Shown: positions 1 to 5,269 of the stretch, in pieces
How the letters are laid out: each line of letters begins with the position of its first letter
Numbering within the stretch: position 1 is the stretch's first letter
DNA from: Methanomassiliicoccales archaeon PtaU1.Bin030
GTDB lineage: Archaea > Thermoplasmatota > Thermoplasmata > Methanomassiliicoccales > Methanomassiliicoccaceae
Length of the DNA stretch: 5,804 bases
Assembly: GCA_002067635.1 (NCBI GenBank)
Contig: MVRB01000186.1
Coordinates: forward strand, 1 to 5,804
Direction of reading: 5' to 3'
Position numbers and translations under genes: made by a program
The notes under the pieces: generated by a model
Databases searched by the model: none
What the model saw: only the letters and a program-made list of their open reading frames with translations
What the model was told of the DNA's origin: nothing

Positions 1-1
1 G

Positions 2-481
2 GAGCTGATGGTCGTGGACGTGGTGCCCCCATCCCCGTCAAAGCTATCGGTGCTAGTGGAGCGGGCGCTGGGCAGTGGCCTCATTGACATGCCTGTGGTC
101 CCGTCGTACCACGAGATAGACCTTAACGACATGGTGCGGGGGGTCACCACTGAGGGTGTCCTGTTCCCCTGCCAGGCATCGGGCCTGGAGGCCACAGGCA
201 AAGCCTATTACCTTGACCAGATGCCGACCATCTCCGGAGATGTGACCCTGATCGGCTGCGACCTATCTGCCCGGATATACCGCACTATATACAAGCATGA
301 TGTGCCGCGGATAGAGATGTGCCCCCAAGAGCTGGCACAGCATGATGGAAGGAAGTGCCTGGTGAAGTGCTGCAAGGTTCGCGACGGATATCAGATCAAA
401 GACGGAATGGCCATCGTTCCCTGGGGCGCCACGGTCCTGGAGGTGGCCGACGCTATCAACGCCCTCTTTTCCCCACCGTAG
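2..481 (+). CDS. Conserved-looking protein of unknown function, probably 5'-partial
   Basis: I do not recognise this family. The frame is open to the left edge, and the first Met (position 8) follows GAG CTG, so the true start may lie outside the window. A GGAG at 1-4 sits only three bases from that ATG, which is too close for a convincing ribosome site. Numbered from that Met, the product has 157 residues with six cysteines: C55 in FPCQ, C84 in IGCD, C105 in EMCP, and C117, C121 and C122 in CLVKCC. The stretch around DVTLIGCDLS, a following helix, and then VPRIEMC looks like an alpha/beta (Rossmann-like) repeat. A conserved-looking tail includes VPWGATVLEV. No signal peptide or membrane helix is visible. 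The cysteine set could bind metal or a cluster, which is inference. The TAG stop overlaps the converging TPR gene by 26 bases. It reads like a real gene in codon use and composition. Confidence 0.75.
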   Translation, partial: ELMVVDVVPPSPSKLSVLVERALGSGLIDMPVVPSYHEIDLNDMVRGVTTEGVLFPCQASGLEATGKAYYLDQMPTISGDVTLIGCDLSARIYRTIYKHDVPRIEMCPQELAQHDGRKCLVKCCKVRDGYQIKDGMAIVPWGATVLEVADAINALFSPP

Positions 482-911
482 GCGCCAGCTCCCTGGCCCG
501 GCTCATCGCGCGGAAGGCGTCCTCGCCGCGGTCCAGCTTGAACAGCACCTCCGCGGCTACATACCATGCCTCGGCATCCTCCGGTTCGCCAACGAGGTGG
601 TCCTCGATCACCTTCAACGCTGCCTTGACCCGTCCCCTGGCTAGATGTTCCCTCGCCCGCTCATGAGCCCTCTTGGACCGCTCTATGTGGTCGGTCATGG
701 CCTCTCTGGCCTCCTTTATGACCTCATCCAGGGCATACTTGCTAAGCCAGGGGTAGCGGGCCTGCAGGGTCTGCTTGAAACGCTCTACCTCCTCGGGAAC
801 GGTCTCGCTGGTACCGTCCTTGAACATCTTTCGCGGGACCTTGAGCTCCAACCGCCCATGGTACATCTTGATGAAGTTGGGGTTGTCCTGCTGCCGGGCA
901 GCGAGCTTCAT
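456..911 (-). CDS. TPR-repeat protein, 151 aa
   Basis: A soluble protein whose C-terminal half is built of tetratricopeptide repeats. Residues about 112-145 fit the TPR consensus well, with W at repeat position 4, A at 8, A at 20, A at 27 and P at 32 (starting AEAWYVAAEV). A weaker repeat precedes it at about 83-110 (AREHLARGRVKAALKVIEDH). The N-terminal 80 residues are charged and helical with no motif I can name. There is no signal peptide or membrane segment, so it is probably cytoplasmic. TPR arrays act as protein-protein docking surfaces, and no partner can be read from the sequence. The ATG at 911 has no Shine-Dalgarno. A TATA-like element about 26 bases upstream suggests a leaderless transcript. 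The 3' end overlaps the convergent upstream gene by 26 bases. The specific role is unknown. Confidence 0.85.
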   Translation of the reverse strand: MKLAARQQDNPNFIKMYHGRLELKVPRKMFKDGTSETVPEEVERFKQTLQARYPWLSKYALDEVIKEAREAMTDHIERSKRAHERAREHLARGRVKAALKVIEDHLVGEPEDAEAWYVAAEVLFKLDRGEDAFRAMSRARELAPTVGKRGR

Positions 912-932
912 ACCTGACGCATCATCGAGGGG

Positions 933-940
933 TAGATAAT
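933..940 (-). promoter_or_regulatory. Possible TATA box of the TPR gene
   Basis: On the minus strand the octamer reads ATTATCTA, preceded by an A-rich run (AAAAAGG). Its centre is about 26 bases from the ATG at 911, the spacing expected between an archaeal TATA box and a start site lying at or next to the start codon. The match to the consensus is only moderate, so this is a positional inference. Confidence 0.3.
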
Positions 941-1028
941 CCTTTTTACGCGAGAGCGCCAGGTATTCTTATCCTCCTGTAGTCCATGGAAACGCTGGCC
1001 CCGGGACCGAAAGTTGTAAGGGGCGGTT

Positions 1029-1631
1029 ATGCTCTGGCGGGATCGCATGAGATCGGCCGGAACCCTGCTGACGCTGGCAGTCCTGACGGTCATGATCCTT
1101 TCTGCCGTAGGGACCGCGGCTGCCGCCTGGTCGGGGGATGCAATATCCAATACCGAGGCGGTCCACCCTAACTTCATGGAGCGCCTAAGGGTCGAGGTCC
1201 ATAACAACGGGACGGCGCCTATACAGGTGACATCGGTCACCTACAGCGTAAAGTGGTCAGGTTCCACGGTCCTGTACGATGTCTTCTCCGGCTCGGCCAC
1301 AGTGGCGGCCGGCGGATCCAGGGAGTTCGTGAGCCCGGCAATTAGGATGCCTGATGAGGTGCCTGGGGAATACAGGTACACCATCGCGGTCAAGGCCGTC
1401 GGAGGGGACGGTCAGGTCCAGGAGCGCAGGTTCACCGGAACCATCGCTGTGCAGCCCTTCTCATTATCGTTCCTGGGCATCCCCGAGGCGGTGCTCGTGC
1501 CTGCTGCGTTGGGCATCTTTGCGGTGGTTTCGACGCTAACATTCTTCAAGTTCGAGAGGGCGGCAAGCTGGCCATTCCTGAGGGCCGAGCCCCGCCTGAA
1601 GTTTCATCGTTCCCGCCGGACGAGACCGTAG
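1029..1631 (+). CDS. Secreted, C-terminally membrane-anchored beta-rich protein, 200 aa
   Basis: The family is unknown, but the topology is clear. Residues 1-11 are basic (MLWRDRMRSAG), 12-29 form a hydrophobic core, and a run of alanines ending near residue 33 (TAAAAW) looks like a signal-peptidase site. Residues about 35-145 alternate polar and hydrophobic residues, with segments such as RLRVEVHNNGTAPIQV and EYRYTIAVKAV. This resembles an immunoglobulin-like or CARDB-like beta sandwich, often found on archaeal cell surfaces. Residues about 153-174 form a transmembrane helix, followed by a basic cytoplasmic tail (KFHRSRRTRP). The domain should therefore face outwards with the C-terminus inside. 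The purine-rich AAGGGG at 1018-1023 lies five bases before the ATG and supports this start; Met7 is an alternative. Its end overlaps the converging small membrane-protein gene by 28 bases. The function is not inferable from the context. Confidence 0.8.
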   Translation: MLWRDRMRSAGTLLTLAVLTVMILSAVGTAAAAWSGDAISNTEAVHPNFMERLRVEVHNNGTAPIQVTSVTYSVKWSGSTVLYDVFSGSATVAAGGSREFVSPAIRMPDEVPGEYRYTIAVKAVGGDGQVQERRFTGTIAVQPFSLSFLGIPEAVLVPAALGIFAVVSTLTFFKFERAASWPFLRAEPRLKFHRSRRTRP

Positions 1632-1804
1632 ATGGTGTACGTGGAGAAGAATATTAGGAGCAGCAGGCTGATGCCCACCGTGATATTGGACCTCAGGACC
1701 AGTCCCACAGATACCATGAACAGTGATGCCAGGGCGAGAAGGAGGTTTATCCTCATCTCGTGCTTACGCAACCGTTGGAACCGGGACGGGGGCCTCTCAT
1801 CCAT
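1604..1804 (-). CDS. Small membrane protein with two predicted helices, 66 aa
   Basis: No family recognised. After a basic N-terminus (residues 1-18, rich in R and K) come two hydrophobic segments at about 19-37 (starting INLLLALASLF) and 40-60 (starting NITVGISLLLL), then a basic tail (LVRRER). Both ends are positively charged, which predicts a helical hairpin with N- and C-termini inside. It lies 15 bases downstream of the zinc-ribbon gene on the same strand, so the two are probably co-transcribed. Its last 28 bases overlap the convergent secreted-protein gene. No good Shine-Dalgarno precedes the ATG, and Met17, just before the first helix, is a possible alternative start. Short length lowers certainty, but the regular hydrophobic pattern argues against chance. 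Confidence 0.65.
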   Translation of the reverse strand: MDERPPSRFQRLRKHEMRINLLLALASLFMVSVGLVLRSNITVGISLLLLIFFSTYTIYGLVRRER

Positions 1805-1819
1805 GGTCCGGAATCGCTA

Positions 1820-2020
1820 TCAGCATTGAATAACTATCTTATGGCACTCCTTGCAGCGGTCCCCCTCCATGAAGCAGAAACCGAGGGAGTTTGGCTTAGC
1901 GATGCTCTCCAGACCGAGGCTCTTGGAGCTTACCTCGGTTATCCACTTGACCCCGCCGATGAAGCTCTCGGCGCGCACGAACCCGTGCTCCATCTCCTTC
2001 CCGCAGTTGGGACAGTTCAT
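1820..2020 (-). CDS. Small zinc-ribbon protein, DUF6487-like, 66 aa
   Basis: Two CxxC knuckles, CPNC at residues 3-6 and CKEC at 56-59, frame a short beta-rich core and should bind one zinc ion as a zinc ribbon. The opening MNCPNCGKEMEHGFV and the central VKW resemble the small proteins grouped as DUF6487 (PF20097), judged from memory. Their function is not known. Two more cysteines lie at C49 and at the final residue C66. The length fits a complete single-domain protein. It is the first gene of an apparent two-gene unit with the downstream two-helix membrane protein (15-base gap). It diverges from aksA across an AT-rich promoter region. No Shine-Dalgarno is present. The start codon is secure because the first knuckle begins at residue 3. 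Confidence 0.8.
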   Translation of the reverse strand: MNCPNCGKEMEHGFVRAESFIGGVKWITEVSSKSLGLESIAKPNSLGFCFMEGDRCKECHKIVIQC

Positions 2021-2053
2021 TAATGAACACCGCGCTTCTATGATATCCTCTTG

Positions 2054-2061
2054 GTTTATAC
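2054..2061 (-). promoter_or_regulatory. Probable TATA box of the zinc-ribbon gene
   Basis: On the minus strand this reads GTATAAAC, a good archaeal TATA match inside the AT-rich divergent region. Its centre is about 37 bases before the ATG at 2020, which would leave a leader of roughly ten bases. A second candidate, GGATATCA at 2041-2048, lies at the leaderless distance of about 25 bases. Confidence 0.45.
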
Positions 2062-2106
2062 ATATTCCTATTTCTATATTTATTTATGAATGTGATAAAA
2101 AAGGAA

Positions 2107-2118
2107 CCCATCGATGGG
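2107..2118. promoter_or_regulatory. 12-base perfect palindrome upstream of the aksA promoter
   Basis: CCCATCGATGGG is its own reverse complement and ends about 18 bases before the proposed aksA TATA box. Its position suits an operator or activator site. No regulator is known from this window, and a 12-base palindrome is expected about once or twice by chance in a window this long, so the case rests on location. Confidence 0.3.
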
Positions 2119-2135
2119 AGGATGATTCAAATAAT

Positions 2136-2143
2136 GTTATAAG
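2136..2143 (+). promoter_or_regulatory. Probable TATA box of aksA
   Basis: The octamer GTTATAAG has its centre about 25 bases before the aksA ATG at 2165, and the A-rich stretch before it (ATTCAAATAAT) could serve as the factor-B recognition element. No Shine-Dalgarno lies before the ATG. Together these point to a leaderless or nearly leaderless transcript. Confidence 0.55.
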
Positions 2144-2164
2144 AGGGCAGGCGTTCTGTTAAGC

Positions 2165-3328
2165 ATGGACCACGTAGCGGTCAGTCCCTACAACCCGGTC
2201 CTCAAGGACGCCCGGGTAATAGTGTACGATTCAACCTTGCGTGACGGTGAGCAGACCCCTGGGGTGGCCTTTACCCCTGAGCAGAAGCTGACCATAGCCA
2301 GGATGTTGGACGAGGCCCGTGTCCATCAGATAGAGGCAGGTTTCCCCGCGATATCGGAGAGCGAGGTTCGTACGATCAAGGAGATAACCTCCGCGGGCCT
2401 GGACGCGGACATCCTGGGTTTGTCCAGGGTCACCAAGGGTGACGTCGATGCCGCGGTGGACGCTGGCGTGGACCTTGTCCTGCTCTTCGTGGGCACCTCT
2501 GAGATACACCTCAAGTACAAGATGAAGAAAAGCCGGGAGGAGGTACTGGCCATGACCGCCGAGGCCCTTGATCACTGCAAGGCCCGGGGGGTACCAGCTT
2601 CCGTGAGCGCCGAGGACACTACCCGCACCGACCCCGAGTTCCTCATGAGGTTCTACCGCGAGGCGGAGGCCAACGGAGCGATCAGGGTGGGTGTGACCGA
2701 CACACTGGGATGTGCCACGCCCGAGGCCATCACTGAACTGGTGAGAAGGACGGTCAAGGAGGTCAGGGTGCCGGTGGCGCTGCACCTCCACAACGACTTC
2801 GGCCTTGCCACGGCCAATGCCATCGCCGGCGTGAAGGCGGGAGCGTCCGCGGTCACCACCACCGTGAACGGTATCGGGGAGAGGGCGGGCAACGTGCCCT
2901 TGGAGCAGTTCGTGGTGGCCCTGAAGTACCTCTACAGCTTGGACATCGGTATCGATTGCACGAAGATGAAGGCGCTGTCGGACACCATATGCAAGTTCTC
3001 AGGACTGCACAAGGCCCGAAACCAGCCATTGGTGGGGACGAACGTCTTCGCCCACGAGTCCGGAATCCACGTGGCGGCGATCCTTAACTGCCCTATGACC
3101 TACGAGTCCATTCCCCCGGAGGCGGTCGGGAACGAGCGCCACATAATCATGGGCAAGAAGACGGGGGTCAACTACGTGAAGAGGAGGTTGGAGGAGATGC
3201 GGGTGGAGGCCAGCGATCAGCAGGCGGCGGAGATATGCCGACGGGTGAAGGAGCTGGGGGAGAAGGTGGGAAGGGTCAGCAACCACGATTTCAACCGCAT
3301 CGTGGACGAGGTCATCCCTAGAGGCTGA
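2165..3328 (+). CDS. aksA: Homocitrate synthase family protein, AksA-type, 387 aa
   Basis: An enzyme of the 2-isopropylmalate/homocitrate synthase family. It condenses acetyl-CoA with 2-oxoglutarate, and in AksA with longer 2-oxoacids too, during chain elongation towards 7-mercaptoheptanoyl of coenzyme B. Visible landmarks are the catalytic loop STLRDGEQ (R26, D27), metal-binding HLHND (H207, H209), NGIGERAGN (E239, N243) and HESGIH (297-302). The leader MDHVAVSPYNP resembles Methanocaldococcus AksA as I recall it. The length matches enzymes lacking the C-terminal regulatory domain of LeuA and CimA. Two usually conserved spots differ: GIHVDA is GIHVAA (A304), and GKHSG is GKKTG (330-334). This could mark a paralogue with a different chain-length preference. 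NifV or a lysine-pathway homocitrate synthase are alternatives. It overlaps convergent pyrK by 11 bases and seems to be transcribed alone. Confidence 0.9.
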   Translation: MDHVAVSPYNPVLKDARVIVYDSTLRDGEQTPGVAFTPEQKLTIARMLDEARVHQIEAGFPAISESEVRTIKEITSAGLDADILGLSRVTKGDVDAAVDAGVDLVLLFVGTSEIHLKYKMKKSREEVLAMTAEALDHCKARGVPASVSAEDTTRTDPEFLMRFYREAEANGAIRVGVTDTLGCATPEAITELVRRTVKEVRVPVALHLHNDFGLATANAIAGVKAGASAVTTTVNGIGERAGNVPLEQFVVALKYLYSLDIGIDCTKMKALSDTICKFSGLHKARNQPLVGTNVFAHESGIHVAAILNCPMTYESIPPEAVGNERHIIMGKKTGVNYVKRRLEEMRVEASDQQAAEICRRVKELGEKVGRVSNHDFNRIVDEVIPRG

Positions 3329-4091
3329 CCCTGAGACCGGCGTCGTCCCTCTTCCACCTGCCGAACTCGGTCATGCGCTCGACCTGCTCCCCGGTGAACA
3401 CTGGGCCATCAGCGCACACTCGCAGACCGTCGATGACGCAGGAGCCGCAGAGCCCGGCCCCGCACTTCATGAGCCTCTCCAGGGACAGCTGGCAGGGTAC
3501 AGAGTGTTGCTTGCAGGCCTTCAGCAGATAGCGGTTCATGACCTCGGGTCCGCAGCCCAGGACCACATCGTACCTCTTCTCTCTCATCATCTGGTCCGCA
3601 AGGGCGACCACCGTGCCCTTGAGGCCGTAGCTGCCGTCGTCCGTGGTGGTTCGGACGTCGTCCGATGCCCGGCGGGCTCTCCCCTCGAATATTATCTCTC
3701 CGGCGTTGCGAGCGCCTATGGCCACGTCTACCCTGGTGCGATCGGCCATGCCCTCCGCCGCTGTCATGATGGGCGCCATTCCCACGCCCCCTCCCACGCA
3801 CAGCACCCGTCCGGGGGGCAGCTGCCACCCGTTGCCGTACGGTCCGCGCAAGCCCAGAACATCCCCTTCCTTCATCAACGAAAGGGCCCTTGTGGCCTCG
3901 CCCACCTCCTTCACGGTGATACCTGCCAGGGCGCCTATGAAGGAGACGGACATGGGGATCTCGTCCACGCCCGGTATCCAAACCATCAGGAACTGCCCCG
4001 GCCTGACCTTCGCCCCCATGGGAAACCTCAGGGTGGTGATCCCCTTTCCCTCCTCCACCCGCTGCTCGATCTTCACCGCCTCACTGAACAT
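3318..4091 (-). CDS. pyrK: Dihydroorotate dehydrogenase electron-transfer subunit PyrK, 257 aa
   Basis: The iron-sulfur flavoprotein subunit of class 1B dihydroorotate dehydrogenase. It takes electrons from PyrD's FMN and passes them through [2Fe-2S] and FAD to NAD+. The N-terminal part is a ferredoxin-reductase-type FAD domain, with RPGQF at 30-34 and EIPMSVS at 44-50. The nucleotide-binding domain shows VGGGVGMAPI at 99-108 and GCGPEVM at 179-185. The cluster domain has C210, C215, C218 and C226 in MKCGAGLCGSC and VCADGPVF. The final spacing, seven residues between C218 and C226, is shorter than in the Lactococcus protein. The ATG lies inside the end of pyrD (11-base overlap) behind a G-rich stretch at 4095-4102, so translation is probably coupled. 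Both genes should share one mRNA. Its 3' end overlaps aksA by 11 bases. Confidence 0.95.
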   Translation of the reverse strand: MFSEAVKIEQRVEEGKGITTLRFPMGAKVRPGQFLMVWIPGVDEIPMSVSFIGALAGITVKEVGEATRALSLMKEGDVLGLRGPYGNGWQLPPGRVLCVGGGVGMAPIMTAAEGMADRTRVDVAIGARNAGEIIFEGRARRASDDVRTTTDDGSYGLKGTVVALADQMMREKRYDVVLGCGPEVMNRYLLKACKQHSVPCQLSLERLMKCGAGLCGSCVIDGLRVCADGPVFTGEQVERMTEFGRWKRDDAGLRVSL

Positions 4092-4995
4092 GGGCCACCC
4101 CCACGATGTCCGAGAGGGAGTTAAGACCGTGCTCCTCGAGATATCTCAACAGGCCCCCGCACGCGGCCTGGAACACGCCCAGGCCCCTTCGTCCGACCCC
4201 ACTGCCTATCTGCACTGCCCTCGCGCCCGCCATAAGGTATTCGAGGACGTCCCTGGACGTCTCCGCTCCGCCCACTCCGATGATGGGTATGTCCACCGCC
4301 TCGTACAGCTCGTAGACGCAGCGGAGACCGACGGCCTTGATGGCGGGTCCCGACAGACCTCCGGTGCGGTTGAAAAGGACCGGCCGCCTGGCCTCCACGG
4401 AGATGGCCATGGCCTTCACCGTGTTGACAGCCACTATGGCGTCGCCACCTGCACCCTCTACCGCCTTGGCGACATCGAGGAGGCGGTGGGTGTTAGGTGT
4501 GAGCTTGGCCCACAGGGGGATATCTATGGCCGCCTTCACCTGCCTCACGATGCTGGCGACAGCCTCCGGGTCCACGCCCACCTCCATCCCATAGCCCTTG
4601 GCGTGGGGGCAGCTCAGGTTCAGCTCTATGGCCGATGCGCCGTACTCCTGCATCCTGACCGCCAGGGTCACGAAGTCTTCGGGGATGGCGGCGAAAAGGC
4701 TGCCAATGATGGGTATGCCTCCCTTGAGGGCCACGGACATCTCCTCACCGAAGGCCTCTATGCCCGGGCCCGGGAGGCCCATGGCGTTGATGTAACCGTC
4801 CTCCAGCTCGACGAGCGTGGGGTTAGGGTAGCCCCTGCGAGGCTCCAGGCCGATGGACTTGGTGACCGCGGCCCCCGCCCCGGCCTCTGCCACCCTCAGA
4901 AGGGAATCGCCCGTCTCTCCCATCACTCCGGATGCCAGCATTGTGGGGTTGCGCAGCCTGGTCCCACAGATATCGGTCTCCAGCGAGGTCGTCAT
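4081..4995 (-). CDS. pyrD: Dihydroorotate dehydrogenase catalytic subunit PyrD, class 1B, 304 aa
   Basis: The cytoplasmic FMN enzyme that oxidises dihydroorotate to orotate, the fourth step of UMP synthesis. It is a TIM-barrel of normal length. Landmarks are K46 in VTKS, the substrate loop NAMGLPGPG (70-78), NLSCPH with catalytic-base C129 and substrate-binding N126, K164 in WAKLTPN, N191 in AVNT, GGLSGPAIK (212-220), and the FMN phosphate sites GVGGAETSRD (240-249) and AGARAVQIGSG (256-266). Cysteine as base places it in class 1, and the adjacent pyrK makes it class 1B (NAD-linked). The ATG at 4995 is the only plausible start: upstream the frame stays open for about 32 codons but holds no ATG, GTG or TTG. 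A TATA-like CTTATCAC lies about 29 bases upstream. It overlaps pyrK by 11 bases. Confidence 0.96.
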   Translation of the reverse strand: MTTSLETDICGTRLRNPTMLASGVMGETGDSLLRVAEAGAGAAVTKSIGLEPRRGYPNPTLVELEDGYINAMGLPGPGIEAFGEEMSVALKGGIPIIGSLFAAIPEDFVTLAVRMQEYGASAIELNLSCPHAKGYGMEVGVDPEAVASIVRQVKAAIDIPLWAKLTPNTHRLLDVAKAVEGAGGDAIVAVNTVKAMAISVEARRPVLFNRTGGLSGPAIKAVGLRCVYELYEAVDIPIIGVGGAETSRDVLEYLMAGARAVQIGSGVGRRGLGVFQAACGGLLRYLEEHGLNSLSDIVGVAHVQ

Positions 4996-5020
4996 ATCGG
5001 CCCGCTCATGCCGTTCGGGG

Positions 5021-5028
5021 GTGATAAG
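5021..5028 (-). promoter_or_regulatory. Possible TATA box of the pyrD-pyrK unit
   Basis: On the minus strand the octamer reads CTTATCAC, centred about 29 bases before the pyrD ATG, the leaderless distance. It shares TTATC with the element before the TPR gene at 933-940. The surroundings are GC-rich, so the assignment is tentative. If the real promoter lies in the AT-rich part near 5139-5160, the mRNA would have a leader of over 100 bases. Confidence 0.3.
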
Positions 5029-5124
5029 CCTTAGGCCGCCTATGACCCCTTGGGTACGGACGCCTCGACGTGCACGAGAGGTCCTCGTCGGTCACGCACG
5101 GGCGGTCTTGGTCCTCCTGCTACG

Positions 5125-5138
5125 TCACCATTTGGTGA
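5125..5138. repeat. Inverted repeat TCACCA-TT-TGGTGA
   Basis: Six-base perfect arms with a two-base centre give a 14-base dyad. It lies 130 bases before pyrD and about 130 bases before the desulfurase TATA box. It is compact enough to be a dimeric regulator site, but it is not close to either proposed promoter. Confidence 0.4.
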
Positions 5139-5161
5139 TTGCCATTCAAATGAAATAATGC

Positions 5162-5178
5162 TCCTGGAGAAGCCAGGA
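5162..5178. repeat. Inverted repeat TCCTGG-N5-CCAGGA
   Basis: Perfect six-base arms around a five-base spacer (AGAAG). As RNA it would make a small hairpin. No T-run follows in either direction, so it does not look like a terminator. Its function is unknown. Confidence 0.4.
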
Positions 5179-5245
5179 TCGAGCAGAAAGCGTGCGTCGA
5201 ATCTGAATGCGGCATAACCGGATCAAGGTTCGGTCGATTATTCAA

Positions 5246-5259
5246 TCTCCAGGCGGAGA
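5246..5259. promoter_or_regulatory. Dyad touching the desulfurase promoter (TCTCC-N4-GGAGA)
   Basis: Perfect five-base arms separated by AGGC end two bases before the TATA box at 5262. The right arm therefore covers the place where archaeal factor B binds. A protein bound here could block or recruit the initiation complex, so it is a candidate operator. No regulator can be named. Confidence 0.35.
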
Positions 5260-5261
5260 AT

Positions 5262-5269
5262 TTTTATAA
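5262..5269 (+). promoter_or_regulatory. Probable TATA box of the cysteine desulfurase gene
   Basis: TTTTATAA, followed by GAG, is among the best archaeal TATA matches in the window and resembles the aksA box (TTATAAGAG in both). Transcription should begin near 5290-5293. That leaves a leader of about 17 bases to the ATG at 5309 or about 44 to the one at 5336. Confidence 0.6.

Noticed and set aside
983..990. TCCATGGA palindrome before the secreted-protein gene
   Set aside because: An 8-base palindrome is expected many times by chance, and it is not aligned with a clear TATA box.
908..1240. A 110-codon open frame on the - strand across the divergent promoter region
   Set aside because: It overlaps the start of the TPR gene and lies antisense to the signal-peptide gene. 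Its product has no motif and it has no ribosome site.
2231..2791. A 186-codon open frame on the - strand inside aksA
   Set aside because: It is antisense to conserved catalytic motifs of aksA and has no recognisable domain or promoter.
3409..3981. A 190-codon open frame on the - strand within pyrK in another frame
   Set aside because: It shares the strand of pyrK but its product is a run of R, G and H without domains; the pyrK frame carries all family motifs.
3643..5034. A 463-codon open frame on the + strand opposite pyrK and pyrD
   Set aside because: It is fully antisense to two clearly identified genes. Its translation is low-complexity, rich in H, G, R and L, and lacks motifs, as expected from the complement of GC-rich coding sequence.
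4996..5090. Possible N-terminal extension of pyrD
   Set aside because: The frame is open for about 32 codons above the ATG but contains no ATG, GTG or TTG before the upstream TGA, and PyrD homologues begin near the chosen start.
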